A stretch of DNA of 64,000 nt from Microvirga lupini (lineage in GTDB: Bacteria; Pseudomonadota; Alphaproteobacteria; Rhizobiales; Beijerinckiaceae): positions 186,001-250,000 of the forward strand of contig NZ_JACHWB010000002.1 in the NCBI RefSeq assembly GCF_014191055.1. Direction: 5' to 3'. The position numbers and the translations under genes are program-made. A model generated the notes under the pieces. The model searched no databases and was not told the origin of the DNA. It saw only the letters and a program-made list of their open reading frames with translations. The stretch's first letter is position 1. Every line of letters starts with the position of its first letter. Below, in pieces: positions 27,901-35,077 of the stretch.

Positions 27901-28830
27901 GGACCAGGCGGCGCCGTCCGTCGTTTTCGTCGTCACGTCCACGCGCGGCTCGATGAGGCAGGAGCCGGCGCGCAGATCGTCGCCGAACCAGCTCACCACG
28001 AGGGAGACGCGCTTGAGATTCGGGCACAGGGCCTCCAGGGCATCGAGAGATGCCGCAACATCGCTTGAACGCTGCAGCTGATGGCGGTTCTCCGGCCGTG
28101 TCTTGCCGAGATCGAGCACCTGCATCACCGCTTTTGTGTCGTAGCCGAATTCGCTTGCGCCGGGGATGAGGCACACGGCCCGGACCATGCGGTTGAGCCC
28201 GTCGACGGGGCGCACGATCTCGAAGGAGAATTGCGGCACGCGGTTGCCGAAATCGGCAAGCGGCAGGCGCTCGAACACCACATAAGCCAGCCCGCGATAG
28301 GCCGGCGCGTGATCCGCGCCCTCTTTCGCGACGATCAGCGGATCGGCACTTTGCGTCTCGCTGCCCTTGTGCACCCGCATGGTGAGCATGCTCAGATCGA
28401 GCTCGCGCCCGTCCGCCCAGACTCGGCGGATGAACGCGATGCGCCCCTCGCACAGGCCCACCGCGAGATTGGCGAAGTAGGAATAGGTGGTTGTGACGGT
28501 CTTCGGACCGCTCATGCCCTTGCCGCCCTGGGCGCCCCGGTCGGTCTCGGTATTGACCATCTCTTCCAGGCGCGTCGCCCAGATGAGCTGGCCGCCGATG
28601 CGGGCGCGGCCATAGACCCGCGGGATCGGCGCGCCCTCCGTCGAGGTGAGCCCGTCGATATCCTTCAGGCGCGGGCCTTCGACATATTTGGTGTTGTCGC
28701 CCCCGAAGAGTGCATTGTCGACGACCGCGCCCGCGAGCCCTCCGAGCGCCCGCCCAGCTATGGCGCCGATCGGCCCGCCGATCATGCCGCCCACGACCGA
28801 GCCGACGGTTTGAAGAACGATGGTGGCCAT
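24973..28830 (-). CDS. GTA baseplate multidomain protein 'megatron' (gp15 type)
   Basis: A 1,285-residue protein of the length expected for Rhodobacter GTA gp15. It starts with a glycine-rich hydrophobic region (VGGMIGGPIGAIAGRALGGLAG). A TIM-barrel-like GTA domain covers about 420-760 (LVGLTRVRSASGVYPAVSRL, AVGIDYYPPISDWR, WLTEIGVPAVDKGP), followed by a phage-tail domain and a putative carbohydrate/receptor-binding C-terminus. It builds the baseplate hub and host-contact tip. The ATG at 28830 overlaps the peptidase stop (TGA 28830-28832), so translation is coupled. Confidence 0.93.
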   Translation of the reverse strand: MATIVLQTVGSVVGGMIGGPIGAIAGRALGGLAGAVVDNALFGGDNTKYVEGPRLKDIDGLTSTEGAPIPRVYGRARIGGQLIWATRLEEMVNTETDRGAQGGKGMSGPKTVTTTYSYFANLAVGLCEGRIAFIRRVWADGRELDLSMLTMRVHKGSETQSADPLIVAKEGADHAPAYRGLAYVVFERLPLADFGNRVPQFSFEIVRPVDGLNRMVRAVCLIPGASEFGYDTKAVMQVLDLGKTRPENRHQLQRSSDVAASLDALEALCPNLKRVSLVVSWFGDDLRAGSCLIEPRVDVTTKTTDGAAWSVAGLARDDAKAVSLVKGTPAYGGTPSDESVIRLIRNLKDRGLEVVLYPFVMMDVPAGNSLPDPYGGTGQLAYPWRGRITCHPAPGESGSPDGTSAAASQVNLWFTRTEGFNRMVLHYAALAEQAGGVHGFILGSELVGLTRVRSASGVYPAVSRLRDLAQDVRAILRASTEIVYAADRTEYGAHVLNNGGEVRFPLDPLFASPAIDAVGIDYYPPISDWRDGPAHADLAAGRSIYDVDYLRTRLGSGEAFDWYYASAAQRTSQTRTPITDGAHGKPWVFRQKDLVSWWSNRHVERVGGVEVGATSWQPQSKPIWLTEIGVPAVDKGPNGPNVFPDPKSSESAYPPFSRGVRDDLVQARALEAILSRFDPEQRGFSPEHNPASSSYSGRMVDPENVFVWAWDARPFPAFPDFDVVWSDGANWDTGHWITGRLEGATLDRLIARMLRDFGLSDPGAIPVDGFVDGYVIDRPMSLRGALEPLLRLFGVDAVARGGAIAWQGRGGRAVLHLTKDDIVLNAEQPSLRLTRAQETELPQQVEVGFSESDTDYRRATVASRRLSGSSRREARADNAVVTRRAEAQRLADTWLQDLWAGREGAEFELSPRRIDLEPGDVIAVPTDAGDKLHRITRIADGPTRKVTTRAVEPAVFERPGLAIPRPAKRPPPVPGKPVALVLDLPAALGDPTPLQYIAVAADPWPGTMMVWRSGNGASFTPHRVLDLPAVIGRTKNAFAPGPLWRWDRQATLDIEISTGALSSIDDEAALAGRNLFALRGADGRWEMFSAARAELIGERIFRLSRFLRALAGSEPEAHRTVVAGALIVKLDEAVAPLTTSMQDLGQSWRYRIGPSGRDHADASVTEIAATVGREALKPLSPVHVTAQREQGGIRLSWIRRTRRNGDGWEAMDVPLSEDAEAYEIDILKDGQVARRLTSAQPSILYTQALEIADFGTAQSTLALGIAQMSAVAGRGFERRVTVSVR

Positions 28831-29258
28831 CAGGGTGCATCCGGAATACGAAAGGCATGGGAGAGATGGCGCCGCCACCAGGGACGAAACGCCACCTCGG
28901 CTACAGCGGCACCATCATGGGCGTGGATCATGGTGTCGGCGGATGTGGCGATGGCGCAGTGCTTCGCCGGCAGGTTGTCGCGCCAGCGAAAGAGCAGCAC
29001 GTCGCCGGGGGCAAACTGCGTGCGCTCGATCTCGACGAGATGCTTTCGTGCAGCCGCCACGAGCGTATCCGCCCCGGCCTCGGCCCAGTCGGGCGAGTAA
29101 GGCGGCGGTAGCTCGGGCTCAGCCCCCATGACGCCGCGCCACACGCCGCGAAGCAGCCCGAGGCAGTCGCAGCCGACGCCTTTGAGCGAGGCCTGATGGC
29201 GATAGGGTGTGCCGATCCAGGAGCGGGCTTCGGCAATGATGAGGTTTGATGAGGGCAT
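28830..29258 (-). CDS. NlpC/P60 family cell-wall peptidase (GTA gp14 type)
   Basis: A 142-residue enzyme. The catalytic Cys lies in LKGVGCDCLGLLRGVW and the His in LPAKHCAIATS, the NlpC/P60 order. In GTAs this peptidase sits in the baseplate and opens host peptidoglycan during DNA entry. The start MPSSNLIIAEARSWIGTPYR is typical; in-frame sequence up to 29381 runs through a palindromic repeat and is rejected. Confidence 0.93.
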   Translation of the reverse strand: MPSSNLIIAEARSWIGTPYRHQASLKGVGCDCLGLLRGVWRGVMGAEPELPPPYSPDWAEAGADTLVAAARKHLVEIERTQFAPGDVLLFRWRDNLPAKHCAIATSADTMIHAHDGAAVAEVAFRPWWRRHLSHAFRIPDAP

Positions 29259-29274
29259 GTTTGTCAGCCGTGCG

Positions 29275-29440
29275 GCAGCACCCTCCCCTTGAGGGGGAGG
29301 GTCGGCTCGAAGAGCCGGGGTGGGGTGAAAGGCGCATGTGGTTTGATTGGCTGTAGGTCTGATCCGATTCTGCTCGGGCAAGGTCGCGCTGCCACCCCAC
29401 CCCGCTCGCGATGCTCGCGACCCTCCCCCTCAAGGGGAGG
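29275..29440. repeat. Long inverted repeat between gp14 and gp13
   Basis: CACCCTCCCCTTGAGGGGGA near 29279 and GACCCTCCCCTCAAGGGGAG near 29420 form opposing arms; the blocks GGGTGGGGTG and CACCCCACCCCG also pair. It may fold into a long RNA hairpin between the genes. Confidence 0.6.
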
Positions 29441-29443
29441 GTG

Positions 29444-30334
29444 TCACCGAAAGAAGCTGCCGCCATCCAGGCCCGGTTCGCCCTGCTGCGGCATGCGGAT
29501 GATGAAGTCGTTGCCGGGCATGTGCGGAAAGCCGCGGAAGTTCGCCACGTTATCGAACTTCCTGCGGCACATGCCATGGGTCTTGTCGCAGCCTGCCGTC
29601 ACGCGGAACGTGTCGCCAACCTTGATGGGTTGCGGCGCCCGCTGCCACAGGTCGAACTCGTCCGTGCCGCTGACCGCGCGATGCACCTTGATCTCGACGG
29701 AGATGCCCGCGTTGTCGCCGGTGACCCATGTGAGCTTTCCGGCATTACACCATCCGTCGGAGAAGCCTATCCCGGACGCCGCGATGCTCAACGCACCGTC
29801 CGTGCGCGTGACCGTGCCCGTATCGGAATAGGCGGATGCGGAAAGATTGACGCCGCATTGCGCATCGCTAAGATCCGCCGAGCAGGTGGCGCGAAACAGC
29901 CGCCCGCGCTCCTCGTCGAAGCGGTGCATGAGCCCCCTCACCTCCGCGACGAAGCTGCCGTCGGCGCGGCGGATCTCGCCGATGGAACCGATATCGAGCA
30001 GCACGCGCTCGCTCACGTTGTTCCAGTTGACGAGCCAGGTTTCCACGCTCGCATCGTCATAGAGGCCGGACGCGATGTCGTCCTCGGTGAGCCCCGCGGA
30101 GACGAGCGCGCCCGCCACCTCGCCACCGCCGACCGCGAAGCCGAGTTCGGCGGTCGCTTCCGCCGCTTCCAGCCCGGAGCGGGCCGCATAGGTGGTGCCG
30201 TTGAAGATGATGTCGCGGTCATGGTCGGTGAAACCGAATGCGGTGCCGTCGCGGCGGATGAGCCGCCAGCAATGGCAGAGCGTTGTCGTACCCTCGGCCA
30301 TGTGGGCAGAGAGGTTTGGGGGAATGGAGCGCAT
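29444..30334 (-). CDS. DUF2163 phage tail/baseplate protein (GTA gp13 type)
   Basis: A 296-residue protein. The N-terminus LCHCWRLIRRDGTAFGFTDHDRD and the C-terminal Cys-rich part (CSADLSDAQCGVNL, AGCDKTHGMCRRKF, FPHMPGND) match DUF2163 and its C-terminal phage_BR0599 region. In Rhodobacter GTA the equivalent forms a baseplate hub ring. The ATG at 30334 is chosen because upstream in-frame sequence lies within repeats 30426-30722. A 185-bp gap with an inverted repeat (29275-29430) separates it from the peptidase. Confidence 0.92.
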   Translation of the reverse strand: MRSIPPNLSAHMAEGTTTLCHCWRLIRRDGTAFGFTDHDRDIIFNGTTYAARSGLEAAEATAELGFAVGGGEVAGALVSAGLTEDDIASGLYDDASVETWLVNWNNVSERVLLDIGSIGEIRRADGSFVAEVRGLMHRFDEERGRLFRATCSADLSDAQCGVNLSASAYSDTGTVTRTDGALSIAASGIGFSDGWCNAGKLTWVTGDNAGISVEIKVHRAVSGTDEFDLWQRAPQPIKVGDTFRVTAGCDKTHGMCRRKFDNVANFRGFPHMPGNDFIIRMPQQGEPGLDGGSFFR

Positions 30335-30425
30335 GATGGGACTCGAATGGTGTTGTGATGCCCGTCGTCCCGCCCGCCACGTCATGGCCGGTGTTGTTCT
30401 GCCGGGCCACGTCTTGTTCTCCTCC

Positions 30426-30531
30426 GCCCTCATCCTGAGGAAGTCGCTTAAGCGACCGTCTCGAAGGAGGATCCAGAGAGCACTGGACGATCCTTCGAGA
30501 CGCAGACTGCGTCTGCTCCTCAGGATGAGGA
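30426..30531. repeat. Intergenic palindrome, family B (copy 1)
   Basis: The ends CCTCATCCTGAGGA and TCCTCAGGATGAGG are inverted, with internal GTCTCGAAGGAGGATCCAGA and CGAGACGCAGACTGCGTCTG. Copies 2 and 3 lie at 31731-31836 and 33651-33755. Confidence 0.8.
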
Positions 30532-30622
30532 TGAAGAGGTGGACAGCAAAGGCGTGGATCCCGGAACAAGTCCGGGGATGACGTGAGAGGATGGCAGGAC
30601 TGGAGGGAATGTCGGAAGAAGG

Positions 30623-30722
30623 TGTCATTCCCGGCCGGAGCGCAGCGGAGGGGAAGGGAATCCATAGCACTGAGCGTACGAGTGGATCCCCTTCCCTCGC
30701 CTCCGGCTCGCCGGGGATGACA
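30623..30722. repeat. Intergenic palindrome, family C (copy 1)
   Basis: Begins TGTCATTCCCGGCCGGAGCG and ends CGCCGGGGATGACA, with inner GGGGAAGGGAATCCATAG and GTGGATCCCCTTCCC. Closely related copies are at 40033-40129 and 40475-40581. Confidence 0.8.
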
Positions 30723-30737
30723 CTGATGCGCTTGCAC

Positions 30738-31376
30738 CTAAGGGACGATCTCGATCAGCGGGATCTGCGGGATGCCGCCGGCATCGAAGGTGGAGAGGTC
30801 GATGTCGAGCTCGTCCGTGTCGAAGCGCACCGGCACGTCGAAGGCGAAGCCTGCCGTGATGACGGCGCCTGCGGGCGGCGCGGCGGCAAACGTGACAAGC
30901 CCTGTCGCCGGATCGCAGTTGAACCCCGACCCCACCGCCTGCTCGATGCCATTGAGCGCAACCCGCACCGTGCCGCCGACCGGCTTGGCAATCGTGCGGC
31001 TGTAGGGCGCAAAGGCGGATCCGTAGGCTTTCACCAGCTGGAAATTCCGCTCCGTCCCGTTGCCGGTGCCGATGCGCTGGTCGAGCGGCGTCGGCTCTTT
31101 GGAGGGCGGGCCCGAGCGCCAGTCGGTGCGGTCGCGGAAGCGGAAGCCGAAAAGCCGGCCTCGCCGCTCCTCGAAGAAGGCGATCACCGCGTGCAGGGCG
31201 TCGACGGTCCTAACGCCCAAGCCCGCATCGTAGCGGCGGCGCGAGCCGGCCCAGCGGCTGTTGCGGTGTTCGCGACCGGACGCGAGCGTGACGATATCGG
31301 TCCGCCGCACGGGCCCGCCCCGGCTGCCGAGGCTGACGTCGAGCGGAAAGCGGACCTCATGGAAGTCTGAGGCCAT
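30738..31376 (-). CDS. DUF2460 tail protein (GTA gp12 type, distal tail)
   Basis: A 212-residue protein covering the whole DUF2460 family: FHEVRFPLDVSLGSRGGP, RHRNSRW-like REHRNSRWAGSRRRYD, DALHAVIAFFEERRGRLFGF and RDRTDWRS. The structural counterpart in Rhodobacter GTA is the distal tail protein joining tube and baseplate. The ATG at 31376 starts MASDFHEVRF; the longer frame to 31436 is not supported. Confidence 0.92.
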   Translation of the reverse strand: MASDFHEVRFPLDVSLGSRGGPVRRTDIVTLASGREHRNSRWAGSRRRYDAGLGVRTVDALHAVIAFFEERRGRLFGFRFRDRTDWRSGPPSKEPTPLDQRIGTGNGTERNFQLVKAYGSAFAPYSRTIAKPVGGTVRVALNGIEQAVGSGFNCDPATGLVTFAAAPPAGAVITAGFAFDVPVRFDTDELDIDLSTFDAGGIPQIPLIEIVP

Positions 31377-31457
31377 GGGCACATCCTGAAGGTTGAAACG
31401 AAAGAACCGGGGTGGCGTTGACGAGGCGCAAGCCATTCAACACGGAGGCGGCCCGCG

Positions 31458-31703
31458 ATGAGCAATGCTCCCAACGACCTCGCGCAGGATTTCCCGGACA
31501 AGGTCGACCGGATCCACCAGCTGAAGACGAGCAACGGCCGCTTCGCGCGGCTCTATGACGAATACGACGAGCTGAACCGCACCATCCACCGCATCGAGAC
31601 CCGGGTGGAGCCGACCACCGAGGAAGCGGAGGAAGAACTCAAGCGCCGCCGCCTGCAGATCAAGGACGAGATCATGGCCATGCTCGACGGTACGGACGCG
31701 TGA
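31458..31703 (+). CDS. YdcH-like DUF465 protein inserted in the GTA cluster
   Basis: An 81-residue helical protein. It has DFPDKVDRIHQLKTSNGRFA and ARLYDEYDELNRTIHRIETR, then KRRRLQIKDEIMAML, matching the short coiled DUF465/YdcH family. It is on the opposite strand to the GTA genes, between gp12 and gp11, so it is not part of the particle operon. Function unknown. A family B palindrome follows its stop. Confidence 0.85.
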   Translation: MSNAPNDLAQDFPDKVDRIHQLKTSNGRFARLYDEYDELNRTIHRIETRVEPTTEEAEEELKRRRLQIKDEIMAMLDGTDA

Positions 31704-31730
31704 TCGAAGCTTTTCAGCGACACCCCACAG

Positions 31731-31836
31731 CCTCATCCTGAGGAGCAGACGAAGTCTGCGTCTCGAAGGACTGTCCAGCGCGCACTGGAGCCTCCTTCGA
31801 GACGGATTGCTCAAGCAATCCTCCTCGGGATGAGGC
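31731..31836. repeat. Intergenic palindrome, family B (copy 2)
   Basis: Ends CCTCATCCTGAGGAG and CTCCTCGGGATGAGG, between the convergent DUF465 and tape-measure genes. Confidence 0.8.
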
Positions 31837-31858
31837 TGTGCTTGCGGAAAGCATGCGC

Positions 31859-32545
31859 TCACATCCCGCGCTGACCCCGCGCGACAGCGCGAGCCAGCGC
31901 GGCGGACACCTGCGCCTCGGAGCGGCGGAAACTCTCCGCATCCGGGGTCGTGACGTTGACGGTCACCGAGACCGGCCGCCCGCCCCCGCCGCCCCGCACA
32001 CCGAGCCGCCCGTCCGGCCCGCGCGCCAGCGGCATCACGGCCTCCGCCCCCTGTTCGCCCATGAGGCCGAGCCCGCGCCCGAGCGGGAAGTAAGTCGGCG
32101 CCCCGACCACCCCACCCTTGGCGAAGGGCATCAGCATGCCGCGCGAGAGCACGCCGCCCTTGGCGAGGGCCGGCCCGCCGGCGCCGAACAGAGAGCCGAG
32201 AAGAGACGACAGCCCACCGCTCAGGCTTTGTCCTGCGCCCGACAGATCAGGCCCCATGGGCAGCGCATTGCCGAACAAACCTGCCATCAGCGTTTGCATG
32301 CCACGGCTGAGCGCCATCTGTAGTGGAGCCATGGCCGACTTCAGCGCAAATTCTGTGAATGTCTTGCGTACGTCTTTTAGAACGTTATCAAATTTCTTGC
32401 CTTCCGAGATGTTCTTAGCGAAAGCATTGGACAGGGATTCACCGAAACGATCAGAGAGGCCTATGAGTGTGTCGAGCTGCCGTGCGGCCTGCTTCTTTTC
32501 ATTCCGGATCTCGTCGAGTTTCTGCGTTAGAGGATTATCTGACAT
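31859..32545 (-). CDS. Tail tape-measure protein (GTA gp11 type)
   Basis: A 228-residue short tape-measure protein as found in GTAs, which have short tails compared with phages. The N-terminal half is helical (TQKLDEIRNEKKQAARQLDT, KFDNVLKDVRKTFTEFALKS). The C-terminus is glycine-rich with the recurring AKGGVLSRG/AKGGVVGAP and YFPLGRGLGLMGEQGAEAVM, typical of lambda-family tape measures. Length sets tail length. Confidence 0.9.
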   Translation of the reverse strand: MSDNPLTQKLDEIRNEKKQAARQLDTLIGLSDRFGESLSNAFAKNISEGKKFDNVLKDVRKTFTEFALKSAMAPLQMALSRGMQTLMAGLFGNALPMGPDLSGAGQSLSGGLSSLLGSLFGAGGPALAKGGVLSRGMLMPFAKGGVVGAPTYFPLGRGLGLMGEQGAEAVMPLARGPDGRLGVRGGGGGRPVSVTVNVTTPDAESFRRSEAQVSAALARAVARGQRGM

Positions 32546-32567
32546 AAAAGCCTTGTTTCCATCTTTC

Positions 32568-32981
32568 TTGTCGAAGAATAAGCTGATCCTTGCTGCGCTC
32601 GCGTTGTGCGCGCAGACCGCCTGCGTGAGTGCTCCGCCGACCAGATCGACTTACAAAACACCCGGCCTCAGCGCTGCTCAAACGAGCCGATTTTACGACG
32701 AATGCCTCTATGAAGCCAAAAAGGCGACAGCATCGGCGAGCGCGAAGACGAGCGTGGGATATAGGCAGTTCGAGCTTTACAACATGTGCTTGAAACTAAA
32801 AGGCGTCACGTATGTTGGCGACTTCACGATGCCCGATGAAAAATGGAAACCCATTCTCGATCATTGCAAGGCAGAAGCACGATCAGCCGTAGCCGGGCGT
32901 CCTGTTTCACGCCAGCGGGACGAATTGCAGGAAGATCTTGAGGTCGAGTGCTATAAGCAGAAGGGCGTCGTCTATCATTAG
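32568..32981 (+). CDS. Putative small lipoprotein inserted in the GTA cluster
   Basis: About 137 residues from a TTG at 32568 (SKNKLILAALALCAQTACVS). The hydrophobic stretch ends in a Cys preceded by QTA, so a lipoprotein signal is likely though the lipobox is not canonical. The mature part has four further Cys (ECLYEAK, NMCLKLK, DHCKAEAR, VECYKQ). It ends YKQKGVVYH. A TTG at 32553 is the alternative start. It is divergent from the tape-measure gene, with starts about 23 bp apart. I do not recognise a family. Confidence 0.6.
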   Translation: MSKNKLILAALALCAQTACVSAPPTRSTYKTPGLSAAQTSRFYDECLYEAKKATASASAKTSVGYRQFELYNMCLKLKGVTYVGDFTMPDEKWKPILDHCKAEARSAVAGRPVSRQRDELQEDLEVECYKQKGVVYH

Positions 32982-33024
32982 CGATGCTTTGGATCCTTGA
33001 GACATGGCAGCCCTGATCGGCTTT

Positions 33025-33186
33025 TCATCTGTCCGGAAATACCTCCATCAACCGTCTGAGATCGCCGCTCAGCGCAGGCTCGATCATTCGCCCTCCGCTC
33101 AATCCGTTCCAGGCCGCCAGCAATTCTCGCGGCGTCGAGCGCCAGAAGGTTTCTGGACTCCACCGCAGGATACCCAAACCCAGCAT
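33025..33186 (-). CDS. Small tail assembly chaperone-like protein (rcc01693 type)
   Basis: A 53-residue protein starting MLGLGILRWSPETFWRSTPR and containing ELLAAWNGLSGG and LRRLMEVFPDR. The W-x-P-x-x-F-W-x-x-T-P pattern is that of the short phage tail assembly chaperone next to the tape measure in GTAs. Its ATG overlaps the stop of the gene upstream (ATGA at 33183-33188 region), so the two chaperones are translationally coupled, in place of the frameshift used by lambda G/GT. Confidence 0.82.
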   Translation of the reverse strand: MLGLGILRWSPETFWRSTPRELLAAWNGLSGGRMIEPALSGDLRRLMEVFPDR

Positions 33187-33569
33187 CAGCGCGTCATCCC
33201 AGGGGAAGGCGCATGGCTCGCGCCCACCCCCTGGGATGACAGAGGGTTTGGCGATGGCTCGCCTCCGCCGAAGGTCATGACAAGAAGATCGGCCAGCGCT
33301 GAGGCCACAGGCTCGATGCCTTCATGCAGCGGAAGGCTCGCCACCTCCGCGTCGCTCAATCCATGACCGCCGCCGCGCAGCGCCACGCCGAGCAGCGTGA
33401 GCAGATCGCGGCTTGAGAGGCGTCCGGCGCCGAAGCGCTCCGTGAGCGCCATGAGATCCTGTACGCCGAAGGCATCCTCCAGCTCCGCGAGCGCGCCGAG
33501 CGTGAGGCAGAGCGTATAGCGTGTGTCGCCAAGGTGCAGCGCCACCTCGCCCCGTCGTCTGTTGGGCAT
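33186..33569 (-). CDS. GTA gp10-type tail assembly chaperone
   Basis: A 127-residue protein: RRRGEVALHLGDTRYTLCLT, GALAELEDAFGVQDLMALTE, SRDLLTLLGVALRGGGH. This matches the 'gene transfer agent family protein' located between the major tail protein and the small chaperone. The last 25 residues (GGGEPSPNPLSSQGVGASHA...) overlap a family C-like inverted repeat (33198-33245), which seems to have been absorbed as coding sequence. Start MPNRRRGEV at 33569. Confidence 0.85.
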   Translation of the reverse strand: MPNRRRGEVALHLGDTRYTLCLTLGALAELEDAFGVQDLMALTERFGAGRLSSRDLLTLLGVALRGGGHGLSDAEVASLPLHEGIEPVASALADLLVMTFGGGEPSPNPLSSQGVGASHAPSPGMTR

Positions 33570-33650
33570 GCGTTTGTTCTTTCTCGTTGAAGATTCCTTC
33601 TCCGTCATGGCCGGACTTGCTCCGGCCATCCGGGTCTTGGGAAACACTGC

Positions 33651-33755
33651 CCTCATCCTGAGGAGGATTGCGCGAGCAATCCGTCTCGAAGGAGGATCCA
33701 GAGGGCACCGGAACCTCCTTCGAGACGCAGACTGCGTCTGCTCCTCAGGATGAGG
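33651..33755. repeat. Intergenic palindrome, family B (copy 3)
   Basis: Ends CCTCATCCTGAGGAGGATTG and CTCCTCAGGATGAGG. Short family C units flank it (33604-33640 and 33778-33813). Confidence 0.8.
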
Positions 33756-33813
33756 GTGGAGATGAAAGCAATCAAAACATGGATCCCCGGGATAAGCCCG
33801 GGGATGACACGGG

Positions 33814-34224
33814 TCAGATCGCCATGAAGGCGAGCGCGCCCGCAGACTCGAACGCCATCTCGAACGTCACTTCGCCGGCATGGTCGCCGCGATATTCCAG
33901 GCTCGTGATCTGGAACGGGCCCTCGATGCGGCCAAAATCCGGAATGACGATCTGGTATGTGAGGATGTCGCCGTCGAAAAAAACCTGGCGCATGCGCGCG
34001 TCGGACGCTTCGTCCTTGAACACGCCGGAGCCGGAGATCGAGGCGCGGCGCATGCCGACACCGGCCAGAAGCTCGCGCCAGCGCCCGGCGGATTCCGCGT
34101 GCGTCACGTCGACGGTCTCGGCATTGAAGGCGATCTGGCGCGTGCGCAGGCCCGCCACGGTCACGAAGGCGTTGCTGCCGTCGCCGATCTTGATGAGCAG
34201 ATCCTTTCCCTTCTGAGCAGGCAT
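33814..34224 (-). CDS. Major tail protein, TP901-1 family (GTA gp9 type)
   Basis: A 136-residue tail-tube protein: KGKDLLIKIGDGSNAFVTVA, RTRQIAFNAETVDVTHAES, GSGVFKDEASD and LEYRGDHAGEVTFEMAFES. The pattern of the TP901-1 major tail family is complete. Hexamers stack to form the tail tube. Upstream and downstream gaps hold short repeats. Confidence 0.93.
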   Translation of the reverse strand: MPAQKGKDLLIKIGDGSNAFVTVAGLRTRQIAFNAETVDVTHAESAGRWRELLAGVGMRRASISGSGVFKDEASDARMRQVFFDGDILTYQIVIPDFGRIEGPFQITSLEYRGDHAGEVTFEMAFESAGALAFMAI

Positions 34225-34319
34225 GGGATGTCCTTATGTTGATTGAGAGAAAAGGTTTCCGCTGTCATTCCGGGCTCGGCTCTACGATCCGCCCCGGAAG
34301 GACAGTATCGACATTTGCG

Positions 34320-34730
34320 TCACGCCACCTCCGTCACCGCGCGCAGACTCAAGGTGACGCGGGCGAGGCCCGAATCCTTGTCGCGGGCGGAGGCGAGCTC
34401 CGTGACGCGCAGGTTGACGAGGCGGTGGCCGTCGAGGGTGAGCGGCGCATCGTCGAGGATCGCGAAGAAGCGGTCGGCGACCATGAGCGCCGTGCGCGCG
34501 CCACCCTTCTCCGACCAGATCACCAGATCGACGCTCTGCGCGTGGCCGCGATCGAGATCGGTGGACCAGTCCTCGGCCTTCACGTCGCCGAAGAGCGCAT
34601 AGACCGGCTCCGCCCCGCGCGGCGGCTCGTCGTAGAGGCGAAGCGTACCGCCCATGAGCGTGCGCAGCTCCGCGTCGCCTGAGGCCGCGTCGATGATCGC
34701 GCGGCGCAAGGAAAGCACCGGGCTCGTCAT
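34320..34730 (-). CDS. DUF3168 tail terminator-like protein (GTA gp8 type)
   Basis: A 136-residue protein: LSLRRAIIDAASGDAELRTL, GAEPVYALFGDVKAEDWS, DLDRGHAQSVDLVIWSEKGG. This is DUF3168, whose GTA member caps the tail tube at the head side. The ATG at 34730 overlaps the stop of gp7 by 4 nt. A longer frame to 35468 overlaps two other genes and is rejected. Confidence 0.93.
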   Translation of the reverse strand: MTSPVLSLRRAIIDAASGDAELRTLMGGTLRLYDEPPRGAEPVYALFGDVKAEDWSTDLDRGHAQSVDLVIWSEKGGARTALMVADRFFAILDDAPLTLDGHRLVNLRVTELASARDKDSGLARVTLSLRAVTEVA

Positions 34731-35062
34731 GCCCTCACCTCCTCGACGAGGCAGACGAGATCGCGCTTCGACCCGTCCGGATCGGAGGCCGCGCGGATGG
34801 CGAAGCGGCGCAGGCCTGAGGTCAGCCGCATGGCGCCCGTCACGCCGTCGCGATAGCGCAGGGTGATGCGGTGGGTGAGGCTCTGCTCGGGTCGGTCGGC
34901 GCGTACGCGTTCCGTTCCGGACAGCATCTCGATGGCGCCCCACACCTGCGGGCCCGCCGCATAGGAACGGAAGACGCCGCCGAAGCCGTCGGGCCGCTCC
35001 AGCGGCAGCTCGAGCACGAACCGGCGCGAGCGCGCGCCGATGGGAATGGATTTGTTTGTCAT
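34727..35062 (-). CDS. Head closure/stopper protein (GTA gp7 type)
   Basis: A 111-residue phage head-tail joining protein: GARSRRFVLELPLERPDGFGG, AAGPQVWGAIEML, HRITLRYRDGVTGAMRL, RRFAIRAASDPDGSKRDLVC. This matches the SPP1 gp16-like stopper family. The ATG at 35062 is preferred over a start at 35074. Confidence 0.92.
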   Translation of the reverse strand: MTNKSIPIGARSRRFVLELPLERPDGFGGVFRSYAAGPQVWGAIEMLSGTERVRADRPEQSLTHRITLRYRDGVTGAMRLTSGLRRFAIRAASDPDGSKRDLVCLVEEVRA

Positions 35063-35077
35063 GAAATGTCTCAAGGA

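Larger units (their letters stand above)
30335..30737. other. Gene-free gap in the GTA cluster filled by repeats
   Basis: No gene is seen between gp13 and gp12. Instead it holds a family B palindrome (30426-30531), a short family C unit near 30550-30582 and a full family C palindrome (30623-30722). Confidence 0.75.
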
